Shown one piece after another: positions 54,848-64,000 of a stretch of 64,000 nt of DNA. Every line of letters begins with the position of its first letter. The stretch's first letter is position 1. The notes beneath the pieces were generated by a model that did no database searches, was not told the origin of the DNA, and saw nothing but the letters and a program-made list of their open reading frames with translations. A program made the translations under genes and the position numbers. The DNA is from Streptomyces cyaneofuscatus (lineage in GTDB: Bacteria; Actinomycetota; Actinomycetes; Streptomycetales; Streptomycetaceae), in the NCBI RefSeq assembly GCF_000718135.1, contig NZ_JOEM01000004.1, positions 1 through 64,000 of the forward strand. Direction: 5' to 3'.

Positions 54848-55594
54848 TCACTTCTCGACGTACCGCAGCGAGCGCAGGCCGCGCTCCAGATGCCAGTGCA
54901 GGTAGGCGGACACCAGCCCGCTCCCTTCCCTGACATGACGCGCCTCGCACGCGTCCGCCGTCGCCCAGTCGCCGCTGAGCAGCGCGCTCAGCAGTTCGAG
55001 TGCCTGTGCCGAGGGTACGACGCTCCCGGGGACCCGGCAGTCACCGCATATGACGCCCCCCGCCGCGACGGAGAAGAACCGGTTGGGGCCCGGCATCCCG
55101 CACTTGGCGCAGTCCTCGAAGCTCGGCGCGTACCCGTTCACCGCGAGCGAGCGCAGCAGGAACGCGTCCAGGATCAGATGGGGCGCGTGCTCGCCGCGGG
55201 CGAGGGTGCGCAGGCCGCCGACGAGGAGCAAATACTGCTGGACGGCCGGTTCGCCCTCGTGGTCGGTGAACCGCTCGGCGGTCTCCAGCATCGCGGTGCC
55301 GGCCGTGTAGCGGGCGTAGTCGGCGACGATCCCGCCGCCGTACGGGGCGATCGTCTCGCTCTGGGTGCAGAGCGGCAGCCCGCGGCCGATCAGCTCGCTG
55401 CCCCGGGCGAAGAACTGCACGTCGACGTGGGAGAAGGGTTCCAGCCGGGCGCCGAACTTGGACTTGGTGCGGCGCACCCCCCGGGCGACAGCGCGGACCC
55501 GGCCGTGGCCCCGGGTCAGGATCGTGATGATCCGGTCGGCCTCGCCCAGTTTCTGCGTACGCAGCACGACGCCGTCGTCCCGGAACAAGCTCAT
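54848..55594 (-). CDS. recO: DNA repair protein RecO
   Basis: 248 residues from ATG 55594. N-terminal OB fold (DDGVVLRTQKLGEADRIITILTRGHG) and a helical domain with a four-cysteine zinc finger, CAKCGM and ICGDC (about 160-185). Helps load RecA onto SSB-covered DNA with RecR. Follows uppS across 80 bases on the same strand, as is usual in actinomycetes; a duplicated 14-base phrase GGGCCCGCGTCACT occurs in the gap. Confidence 0.94.
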   Translation of the reverse strand: MSLFRDDGVVLRTQKLGEADRIITILTRGHGRVRAVARGVRRTKSKFGARLEPFSHVDVQFFARGSELIGRGLPLCTQSETIAPYGGGIVADYARYTAGTAMLETAERFTDHEGEPAVQQYLLLVGGLRTLARGEHAPHLILDAFLLRSLAVNGYAPSFEDCAKCGMPGPNRFFSVAAGGVICGDCRVPGSVVPSAQALELLSALLSGDWATADACEARHVREGSGLVSAYLHWHLERGLRSLRYVEK

Positions 55595-55678
55595 GGGGCC
55601 ATTGTCGCGCACAGCCGGACGGGGCCGTACGCCTGTGCGCCTATGCGCCTGTGGGCCTCCAGAAAGCCCTGGGGAGCC

Positions 55679-56383
55679 CTAGGAGGGCGTGCGGGCGGCT
55701 GCGGCGAGCAGGCGGGCGGTGTCGTCGGCCGGGAGCTTCAGGGCGCCGCCCACCGTCGTCAGGACCTCGCGCTCGGCCGGACTGTAGGCCCCGTCGGCGA
55801 GCGCGATCCGGGCGCCCTGGAGGAGGACCGACTCGCGGCCGGCGGTGGCGAGGTGCGGGGCGAGCGGGGCCAGCACCTCGTGCAGTTCGATGGCGAGGGT
55901 CGCGCCGCACGCGTCGGCCGCCGGGTCGGACCGGCCGCCGTACCCGGTGTCGGCGGCGAGCACCTCCACCACGGTGTACAGCTGCTCCTGGGTGCAGTCG
56001 TCGAGCCCGGCGTCCCGGACGACCCCGACGGCGGTGTCCAGCACCGTACGGGAGGTGGTCCCGCCGGCCGCGAGGACGGCCAGGGTGACGGTGTGGACGG
56101 CCTCCCGGAGCATCGAGGAGAACTGGGTGGTGGTCGGGTGGTCCAGGGCGTCAGGGGCGAAGCGGGCGCGGCAGGCGGCGCACTCCACGACGGGCTCGGT
56201 CTCGCCCCGGCCGGCCAGCGGGATGCCGAGGACGGTGAGCCGGCGGCGGCCGGTCAGGCGGCGGTAGTTGCGGTCGCCGCCGCAGCCGGGGCAGAAGAAG
56301 GCGCCGTCACCGACGGCGTCCCAGACCGTGCGGATGCCGCAGAGGACCGGCCTCAGAGCGCGTTGTCCTTTGGCTGACCGCAC
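55679..56383 (-). CDS. TerB-like protein with zinc ribbon
   Basis: 234 residues from GTG 56383 (GGAGG eight bases before it). The N-terminal zinc ribbon has CPGCGGDRNYR and VECAACRARF; a TerB-type helical domain follows, with LLQGARIALADGAYSPAERE near 200. TerB-like proteins are linked to tellurite and stress responses and bind metal at acidic residues. Role here unknown. Confidence 0.82.
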   Translation of the reverse strand: MRSAKGQRALRPVLCGIRTVWDAVGDGAFFCPGCGGDRNYRRLTGRRRLTVLGIPLAGRGETEPVVECAACRARFAPDALDHPTTTQFSSMLREAVHTVTLAVLAAGGTTSRTVLDTAVGVVRDAGLDDCTQEQLYTVVEVLAADTGYGGRSDPAADACGATLAIELHEVLAPLAPHLATAGRESVLLQGARIALADGAYSPAEREVLTTVGGALKLPADDTARLLAAAARTPS

Positions 56384-56493
56384 GTCGCACACCTCCGTAA
56401 CGCTCCGGCAACACTGCCGTGTGTTGGACGTGATGTTAGCCACATGCGTGAGGTGACGTCAGTAGCCCGGAGGTCACAACCCTCGGATATGGC

Positions 56494-56530
56494 CGAACCC
56501 CGACCGCCCGGAGCGGGCGGTCGGGGTTCG
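56494..56530 (-). terminator. Terminator behind leuA
   Basis: Perfect 17-base stem (56494-56510 with 56514-56530), three-base loop, about 100 bases after the leuA stop on the minus strand. Confidence 0.88.
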
Positions 56531-56577
56531 TGGACTGCTGCCGTACGGGGTCAAAGCGGACGTCCGTACGAGGGGGT

Positions 56578-58508
<1,931 letters not shown>

Positions 58509-58514
58509 CTACGA

Positions 58515-58562
58515 CTACAGGCCCTCGCCGCGGCAGCTAAGGAGAAGCAGCCCGAAACGCAT
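58515..58562 (-). CDS. leuA leader peptide
   Basis: 15 residues, MRFGLLLLSCRGEGL, with four consecutive leucine codons (CTG CTT CTC CTT) and another at the end. It sits 88 bases upstream of leuA. In actinobacteria such a leader makes leuA expression depend on charged leucyl-tRNA (attenuation). The spacer after it has the direct repeat GGCCGACCCC (minus strand, twice) and self-complementary GTCGGCCGAC, which could form alternative structures. Confidence 0.78.
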   Translation of the reverse strand: MRFGLLLLSCRGEGL

Positions 58563-58571
58563 GATGCGACG

Positions 58572-58600
58572 AGCCTAGCCGAGGGTGGCCCGGGGTGTCG
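58572..58600 (-). promoter_or_regulatory. Likely leuA promoter
   Basis: On the minus strand TAGGCT (58577-58572) is a good -10, with CGACAC (58600-58595) as -35, 17 bases apart. Start of transcription would be about 58563-58566, so the leader peptide's ATG at 58562 would be at or next to the 5' end (leaderless). Confidence 0.5.
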
Positions 58601-58720
58601 GTCCGTATCAGTATGCGGGACCGGGCATCGATGAGGGGGAAACGGTGACTCATCACTCCATTTCGTCAATCATCGTCGCAACCAGTGACAGCGCGGTGAC
58701 GGAGTGCCACAGTCGTTCAC

Positions 58721-59800
58721 ATGCACCCTCGAACCAACGGTGACGGGCCCCACCCCGTCTTCTGCACCATCGTGCCGCCCCACGTCCTCGACAAGCTGTC
58801 GCACTCCGGCGACGCCCGGCTCGCCGGTCCGGCCCGCCGCACCCTGGAGGCCGACGCCCTCCGCCGTGACCGCCGTCGCCTGACAGCCCTGGCCGCCGCG
58901 CCCGCCACCCCCACGGCGGGCGCGGTCCCCGCCAAGCCCCACCGCACCCTGTACGACTGCGAGAACGGCACATCCCTGCCGGGCACCAAGGTCCGCGACG
59001 AGGGCGACAAACCCACCTCGGACGCCAGCGTCAACCGCGCGTACGCGGGACTCGGCGCCACCTTCGAACTGCTGCTCTCCGCCTACGGGCGCAGTTCGAT
59101 CGACGGCAAGGGCCTGCCCCTCATCGGCTCCGTCCACTACGGCCACGAGTACAACAACGCGTTCTTCGACGGCGAGCAGATGGTCTTCGGCGACGGTGAC
59201 GGGGAGATCTTCCTCGACTTCACCTACGCCATCGACGTCATCGCCCACGAACTGGCCCACGGCCTCACCCAGTACACCGCCAACCTGCGCTACGAGGGCC
59301 AGTCGGGCGCGCTCAACGAGTCGGTCTCCGACGTGTTCGGCTCGCTGGTCAAGCAGTTCTCGCTGGGCCAGAGCGCCGAGCAGGCCGACTGGCTGATCGG
59401 CGCCGGACTGCTGGCGCCGAGGGTCAGCGGGGACGCCCTGCGCTCGATGAAGGCTCCGGGAACGGCGTACGACGACGATGTGCTCGGCAAGGACCCGCAG
59501 CCCGCGTCGATGGAGGACTACGTCGAGACGGAGGAGGACAACGGCGGGGTCCACATCAACTCCGGCATCCCCAACCGCGCCTTCTACCTCCTGGCCACCG
59601 CCCTGGGCGGCAACGCCTGGGAGCGGGCCGGGCAGATCTGGTTCGACGTGCTGACCGGCGGCGAGCTGACGGCCACCGCGGACTTCGAGGAGTTCGCCCG
59701 GCTGACGGTCGCGGCGGCGGGCGCCCGCTTCGGGGAGCGCGGCGAGAAGGAGGCGGTCCTGAAGGCCTGGTCCGAGGTGGGGGTGCGGACGGCGGAGTAG
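58721..59800 (+). CDS. Protealysin-like M4 metallopeptidase
   Basis: 359 residues. The zinc site is H176-E-L-A-H180 plus Glu200 in ALNESVSD; GGVHINSGIPNRAFYLLA supplies the later catalytic histidine. The short pro-region begins with CTIVPPHVLDKL, the hallmark of protealysins, which lack a classical signal peptide and mature by self-cleavage. It is probably released by a non-classical route or acts inside. The next gene encodes its likely inhibitor. Confidence 0.9.
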   Translation: MHPRTNGDGPHPVFCTIVPPHVLDKLSHSGDARLAGPARRTLEADALRRDRRRLTALAAAPATPTAGAVPAKPHRTLYDCENGTSLPGTKVRDEGDKPTSDASVNRAYAGLGATFELLLSAYGRSSIDGKGLPLIGSVHYGHEYNNAFFDGEQMVFGDGDGEIFLDFTYAIDVIAHELAHGLTQYTANLRYEGQSGALNESVSDVFGSLVKQFSLGQSAEQADWLIGAGLLAPRVSGDALRSMKAPGTAYDDDVLGKDPQPASMEDYVETEEDNGGVHINSGIPNRAFYLLATALGGNAWERAGQIWFDVLTGGELTATADFEEFARLTVAAAGARFGERGEKEAVLKAWSEVGVRTAE

Positions 59801-59883
59801 GCGTTCACCGAGCGAGGCGGGCGTAACCGTCTCCGAGCGAGGCGGGCTTGAGCCCGTGACCGGCCCCGGCTAGACAGGACCCC

Positions 59884-60186
59884 ATGCGTATTCAGGTCAG
59901 CAGGACCGGCGGCTTCGCCGGCATCTCCCGCCACCATGAGGTCGACACCGAGGGCCGGGAGGACGCGGCGGAGTGGGAGTCGCTCGCCGAGGAGGTCCTC
60001 GCCGCCGCTCCGTCCTCCACCGAGGACGGCACCCCGTCCGGCACCCCGGACGCGCCGCCGTCCGGGGTGCCGGACGGATTCCGGTACCGGATCACGGTCG
60101 GGGACCGCACCGTGTACTGCGCTGACCCCGATCTGACCGGGGCCCAGCGCACGCTGGTCTCACGCGTCCTGAAGGAGGGCGCGTGA
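59884..60186 (+). CDS. Emfourin-type inhibitor of the M4 protease
   Basis: 100 residues; starts MRIQVSRTGGFAGISRHHEVDT and ends with YRITVGDRTVYCADPDLT...LVSRVLKEG, the layout of emfourins (protealysin inhibitors). A Thr/Ser/Pro/Asp-rich insertion with three PSG-type repeats lies at about 44-65. The gene sits 83 bases behind the protease gene, the same order as known protealysin-emfourin pairs. It should protect the cell from the protease. Confidence 0.85.
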   Translation: MRIQVSRTGGFAGISRHHEVDTEGREDAAEWESLAEEVLAAAPSSTEDGTPSGTPDAPPSGVPDGFRYRITVGDRTVYCADPDLTGAQRTLVSRVLKEGA

Positions 60187-60229
60187 GACCGGCGCATTCG
60201 TTCAGGCGAGGCTGGAAGCCCGGGCGCGG

Positions 60230-61195
60230 CTAGAAGCCGAGCTTCCGCAGCTGCTTCGGGTCGCGCTGCCAGTCCTTCGCGACCTTCACATGCAGGTCGA
60301 GGAAGACGGGCGTGCCGAGCAGCGCCTCGATGTGCTTGCGCGACTTCGTGCCGACGTCCTTCAGCCGCTGGCCCTTCGGGCCGATGATGATGCCCTTCTG
60401 GCTCGGGCGCTCGATGTAGACGTTGGCGTGGATGTCCAGCAGCGGCTTGTCCGCCGGACGGTTCTCGCGGGGCAGCATCTCCTCGACCACCACCGCGATG
60501 GAGTGCGGCAGCTCGTCGCGTACGCCCTCCAGCGCGGCCTCGCGGATCAGCTCCGCGACCATGACCATCTCCGGCTCGTCGGTGAGGTCGCCCTCCGGGT
60601 AGAGCGGCGGGCTCTCGGGGAGCAGCGGGGCGATGAGGTCGGCGAGCAGGCCGACCTGCTGGTCCTTGACCGCCGAGACCGGGATGATCTCGGCCCACTC
60701 GAAGCCCAGCTCGTCCGCGAGCGCGGAGACCGCGAGGAGCTGTTCGGCCAGCGCCTTCGACTCGACCAGGTCGGTCTTGGTGATGATGGCGATCTTGGGG
60801 GTCTTCTTGATCCCCGCGAGCTCCTTGACGATGTACTTGTCGCCGGGGCCGAGCTTCTGGTCGGCGGGCAGGCAGAAGCCGATGACGTCGACCTCGGCCC
60901 AGGTGGTCCGTACGACGTCGTTCAGCCGCTCACCGAGGAGCGTGCGCGGCTTGTGGAGGCCGGGGGTGTCGACCAGGATCAGCTGCGCGTCCTCGCGGTG
61001 CACGATGCCGCGCACGGTGTGCCGGGTGGTCTGGGGGCGGTTGGAGGTGATCGCCACCTTCTGACCGACCAGAGCGTTCGTGAGGGTGGACTTGCCGGCG
61101 TTGGGGCGGCCCACGAAGCAGGCGAAGCCGGCCCGGTGGGGGGAGGTGGTCTCCGTCTGCTGGGCAGCGGATTCTTGGTTCGGGCGAGCGCTCAT
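60230..61195 (-). CDS. era: GTPase Era
   Basis: 321 residues from ATG 61195. G1 GRPNAGKST, G2 TRHTVRG, G3 DTPG, G4 TKTD, G5 SAV, followed by a KH domain with GIIIGPKGQRLKDVGTKSRK. Binds 16S rRNA in 30S assembly and links growth to cell division. The divergent region to the next gene upstream is short. Confidence 0.96.
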   Translation of the reverse strand: MSARPNQESAAQQTETTSPHRAGFACFVGRPNAGKSTLTNALVGQKVAITSNRPQTTRHTVRGIVHREDAQLILVDTPGLHKPRTLLGERLNDVVRTTWAEVDVIGFCLPADQKLGPGDKYIVKELAGIKKTPKIAIITKTDLVESKALAEQLLAVSALADELGFEWAEIIPVSAVKDQQVGLLADLIAPLLPESPPLYPEGDLTDEPEMVMVAELIREAALEGVRDELPHSIAVVVEEMLPRENRPADKPLLDIHANVYIERPSQKGIIIGPKGQRLKDVGTKSRKHIEALLGTPVFLDLHVKVAKDWQRDPKQLRKLGF

Positions 61196-61289
61196 GGCGA
61201 CCATTCTCCCCGATCGCGGCGGCGCTCCCGTACAGCGGTCCGTACGGACGCGCCGGAGGGCCGCCGCGAACAGGGGTGGGCCCGGCCCG

Positions 61290-61652
61290 TCAGCCCGCCG
61301 TGACCCGCAGCCGCAGGGTGCCGTCCGGACCCGCGAGGAACACCGGCGTCTCCGGTCCGCCCAGGTCCCGTACGGCCGCGCGGTCCTCGTCGGCGGGGGT
61401 CTCGGCGGTGGAGACGACGGCGGCGGCCTCCAGCGAGGTGGCGCCGCTGGCGACGGCCATGGCGACGGCGGTCTGCAGGGCGCTCAGCTTCAGCGACTCC
61501 AGCGCCACGGTGCCCGCCACATACGTACGTCCGGTCTCGTCGCGTACGGCGGCGCCCTCGGCCACCCCGTTGCGGGCGCGGGCGCTGCGCGCCAGGGTGA
61601 CGATCTTGCGGTCCTCGGCGTCGAGGGCGGCGGTGTCGGTGCTGTCGGTCAT
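61290..61652 (-). CDS. Cytidine deaminase-like protein lacking catalytic residues
   Basis: 120 residues. The fold's GVAEGAAVRDETGRTYVAGTVALESL ... LQTAVAMAVASGAT shape is that of cytidine deaminases, but the zinc-binding H/C-A-E and the P-C-x-x-C motifs are missing (positions read LSALQTAVAMAV and RDLGGPETPV). So it should not deaminate and may bind nucleosides or act as a scaffold. It lies upstream of era on the same strand across a 94-base gap, a placement common in Streptomyces. Confidence 0.8.
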   Translation of the reverse strand: MTDSTDTAALDAEDRKIVTLARSARARNGVAEGAAVRDETGRTYVAGTVALESLKLSALQTAVAMAVASGATSLEAAAVVSTAETPADEDRAAVRDLGGPETPVFLAGPDGTLRLRVTAG

Positions 61653-61690
61653 GGCACGAGCATACGAAGCGGTCCCGGGACCCGTGCGGG

Positions 61691-62590
61691 TCACCCCGGC
61701 ACCGGGTACATCGAGCCGCGCCGCCCCTCGGGCGAGGCCAGCCACTGGAGCCTGGCCTCGGTCCCGGTGTCCGGAAGCGGGGTGTGCAGCACGATCGCGA
61801 GGTCCGGCCGGGCGGGCACCCGCAGCTGGGTGGCCTCCAGGAACAGGCGGCCGGCGAGCGGGTGCTCGATCTCCTTGCGGTTCTGCCCGGCGGGGACGAT
61901 GTCGCGCCGCTCCCACAGTTCGGCGAAGATCGCACTGGCCGCCCGCGCCTCCGCCACGACCGCCCGGAAGCCGTCGTCGTCCGGGCACTCCGAGCAGGCC
62001 GCCCGGTACTGGGCCACCACCTGCGGGGCGAGCGCCGCCCAACTCGCTCCGGCCCGCGCGCGGTAGACCGGGTCGGTGAAGAAGTCGATCAGGCAGTTCT
62101 GCCGGATGCCGGGGCGCATGCCGAGGACCGCGGCGGCCGCGTCGTTGTGGAGGACGGTGTTCCAGTACCGGTCCATGATGTGGGCCGGGTACGGCATCCA
62201 CGCGTCGATCAGCCGGACCAGCCCGTCGCACATGTCGGCGTGCGCCGGGTCGACCTCGAGCGGGGGCGCGTTCAGCCCGGCCAGGACGTAGAGGTGGCGG
62301 CGCTCGGCGCTGCTCAGGCGCAGGACGCGGGCGACGGAGTCCAGCACCTGCGGCGAGACCGTGATGTCGCGGCCCTGCTCCAGCCACTGGTACCAGGAGA
62401 CCCCGACGCCCGCGAGGACGGCGACCTCCTCACGGCGCAGGCCGGGCGTACGCCGGCGGGCGCCGCCGTCCGGGAGGCCGGCGTCGGCCGGAGTGATCCG
62501 GGCCCGCCGGCTCATCAGGAACTCGCGCAGTTCGGCGAGGCGGTGGGCTTTCGCCCCGTCCGTCGTCGCCTGCCGGGCCGGTGTGGCCAC
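61691..62590 (-). CDS. XRE-type regulator with MmyB-like ligand domain
   Basis: 299 residues, GTG 62590 with GGGGGAG before it. HTH hallmark RRTPGLRREEVAVLAGVGVSWYQWLEQGRDI; ligand domain from about 110 with MDRYWNTVLHNDAA. Second member of this family in the window, again divergent from an MFS exporter gene, which it likely represses. Confidence 0.9.
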   Translation of the reverse strand: MATPARQATTDGAKAHRLAELREFLMSRRARITPADAGLPDGGARRRTPGLRREEVAVLAGVGVSWYQWLEQGRDITVSPQVLDSVARVLRLSSAERRHLYVLAGLNAPPLEVDPAHADMCDGLVRLIDAWMPYPAHIMDRYWNTVLHNDAAAAVLGMRPGIRQNCLIDFFTDPVYRARAGASWAALAPQVVAQYRAACSECPDDDGFRAVVAEARAASAIFAELWERRDIVPAGQNRKEIEHPLAGRLFLEATQLRVPARPDLAIVLHTPLPDTGTEARLQWLASPEGRRGSMYPVPG

Positions 62591-62705
62591 GTACTCCCCC
62601 TGGTGTCGTGGTGGCGCCCGATCCCCACGTCTCTGCCTGGTGGTGCGGGCAACAGGATAAGTTCCCGCTCCCCGCGGATATTCCGGCCGCCGGAGGGTGG
62701 GTCCC

Positions 62706-64000
62706 ATGGCGATCGAAACCCCTGGAACCCCTGTCACCTCAGCTCCCCCGCCCGCCCCGCCCCGGCTCTCCGCACGGGCCCGGCTCATCCTCTTCGTGCT
62801 GTGCGCCGCCCAGTTCATGGTGGCGCTCGACTTCTCCGTACTGAATGTCGCCCTGCCCGTCCTGGGCAAGGACCTGGGGCTCTCCACGTCCGGGCTCCAG
62901 TGGGCGGTGACCGCGTTCGCGCTGCCGTCGGGCGGGTTCCTGCTGCTGTTCGGGCGGATCGCCGATCTGTACGGGCGGCGCCGGCTGTTCCTCGCCGGGC
63001 TCACCCTCTTCGGGGCCTCCTCCCTCCTGGCGACCCTCGCCTGGGACCCGGCCTCCTTCCTTGCCGGGCGGGCCCTCCAGGGGCTCGGGGCGGCGGTGAT
63101 CGTGCCGACCGGGATGTCCCTGCTGACCACCACGTTCCCGGAGGGCCCGCTGCGGGACCGGGCGCTCGGGATCAGCGGGACGCTGCTCTCGCTCGGCTTC
63201 ACGGTGGGCATGGTGGCGGGCGGCGTCCTCACCGACACCCTGGGCTGGCGCTCCACGATGGGCCTGCTGACCGTGGCCTCGGTGGTGGTGCTGGTGCTGG
63301 CCCCGAAGGTGCTGGAGGAGTCGCGTACGCCGGAGAGTCCCCGGCTCGACGTACCGGGCGCGGTCGCCGTCACCGGCGGACTGCTGGCGCTGATCTACGC
63401 CCTGACGACGGCGGCGGAACACGGCTTCGGTGGCGCGGACGTGCTGGTCACCCTGGTCCTCGGCGTCGGGCTGCTGGCCGCGTTCGTGTTCGTGGAGTCC
63501 CGGGCGGCGGCCCCGCTGGTCTCGCTGCCGATGCTGCGGCGGCGGACGGTGGCGTTCGGCAACCTGGGCGGGCTGGTGACGTTCTCGATGATGTCCACCG
63601 TCGTCTTCGTCCTGACGCTCTACCTCCAGGAGGTCCTGGGCCTCTCCCCGTTCGCCACCGGCCTCGTCTTCGGGGTGCAGGGCGTGCTGTCGGTGGTGGC
63701 GGGGATGTACGCGCCCCGCCTGATCGGCCGGATCGGCGCGCGCCGGACCCTGGTGGTGTCGCTGCTCGGCCAGGGGCTGTTCATCGGCGCGCTGCTGGGG
63801 CTCGGCACGGAGTCGGGCGTCTGGCCGGCGACGGCCGCGGTCTCCCTGGCGAGCATGTGCCACCTGGGCGCGATCATCGCGTACGGCCTGACCGTGACGT
63901 CCGGCGTCCCGAACGAGGAGCAGGGCCTCGCGACCGGGCTGGTCACCACGACCCAGCAGGTGGGGCTGACGGTCGGCATCCCGCTGCTGGGGGTGCTGGC
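62706..64000 (+). CDS. MFS drug exporter, truncated by the window edge
   Basis: At least 431 residues visible, no stop before the end. DHA2-type 14-helix layout: first helix LILFVLCAAQFMVALDFSVLNVALP, motif A GRIADLYGRRRLF between helices 2 and 3, motif C GFTVGMVAGGVLTD. ATG 62706. Exports drugs or metabolites by proton antiport. Divergent from its regulator across 115 bases (62591-62705); unlike the 28.1 kb pair, no CTGGTACCAG copies are seen there. Confidence 0.9.
   Translation, partial: MAIETPGTPVTSAPPPAPPRLSARARLILFVLCAAQFMVALDFSVLNVALPVLGKDLGLSTSGLQWAVTAFALPSGGFLLLFGRIADLYGRRRLFLAGLTLFGASSLLATLAWDPASFLAGRALQGLGAAVIVPTGMSLLTTTFPEGPLRDRALGISGTLLSLGFTVGMVAGGVLTDTLGWRSTMGLLTVASVVVLVLAPKVLEESRTPESPRLDVPGAVAVTGGLLALIYALTTAAEHGFGGADVLVTLVLGVGLLAAFVFVESRAAAPLVSLPMLRRRTVAFGNLGGLVTFSMMSTVVFVLTLYLQEVLGLSPFATGLVFGVQGVLSVVAGMYAPRLIGRIGARRTLVVSLLGQGLFIGALLGLGTESGVWPATAAVSLASMCHLGAIIAYGLTVTSGVPNEEQGLATGLVTTTQQVGLTVGIPLLGVL

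Noticed and set aside
62591..62705. Search for CTGGTACCAG-like operators before the second MFS gene
   Set aside because: Only loose CCTGGTG fragments are present, no palindrome comparable with 28146-28194.

Overview
The window is 64 kb of very GC-rich DNA with strong GC bias at codon third positions, many GTG starts, ATGA/GTGA gene overlaps, Tat signals, DUF397/XRE pairs, a class F sortase and SoxR-free regulator-exporter pairs. All of this fits a chromosomal stretch of a Streptomyces (or very close actinomycete). The gene content from ppdK through dusB, glyS, the zinc ABC transporter with zur, uppS, recO, leuA and era looks like conserved core chromosome. Accessory islands interrupt it. No rRNA, tRNA, CRISPR array, transposase or origin was recognised.

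Layout. 1-6.7 kb: a surface protein and class F sortase, a TSUP exporter, then an assimilatory nitrite reductase operon (FAD oxidoreductase, nirB, nirD) with a GlnR-like box. 6.8-13 kb: a PhoX-like Tat protein, a VOC protein, an ArsR-type regulator and pyruvate phosphate dikinase. 13.3-19.3 kb: a tightly coupled five-gene ABC importer plus HAD hydrolase operon, divergent from a GntR/UTRA regulator and possibly for 2-aminoethylphosphonate. 19.4-25 kb: dusB, then a secreted RHS/YD-repeat protein with a hydrophobic C-terminal tip, followed by two modules of tiny membrane proteins, each bounded by a hairpin terminator. 25-37 kb: single metabolic, detoxification and resistance-like genes, including a frameshifted MFS exporter next to its regulator and three palindromic operator copies. 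37.2-41.8 kb: XRE plus two duplicated DUF397 genes, a run of overlapping small unknown genes (two are paralogs of each other), and a sulfatase-modifying-factor-like fragment.

41.9-48.2 kb is the most unusual part. It holds an NHL propeller-ricin protein, a small acidic protein in an operon with an aerolysin/ETX-MTX2-like beta-pore protein, a probable beta-trefoil protein, and a ricin-FG-GAP propeller protein. None has a recognisable signal peptide. I suggest it is a lectin plus pore-forming toxin locus.

48.3-64 kb: core genes again. glyS is followed by a Zur-regulated znuACB-zur operon with two tandem Zur boxes, then uppS, recO and a TerB-like protein. leuA has a four-leucine leader peptide. 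Next are a protealysin-like M4 protease with its emfourin inhibitor gene, era, a cytidine deaminase-like protein without catalytic residues, and a second regulator/MFS exporter pair cut by the window end. Strong perfect hairpins separate most convergent gene pairs.
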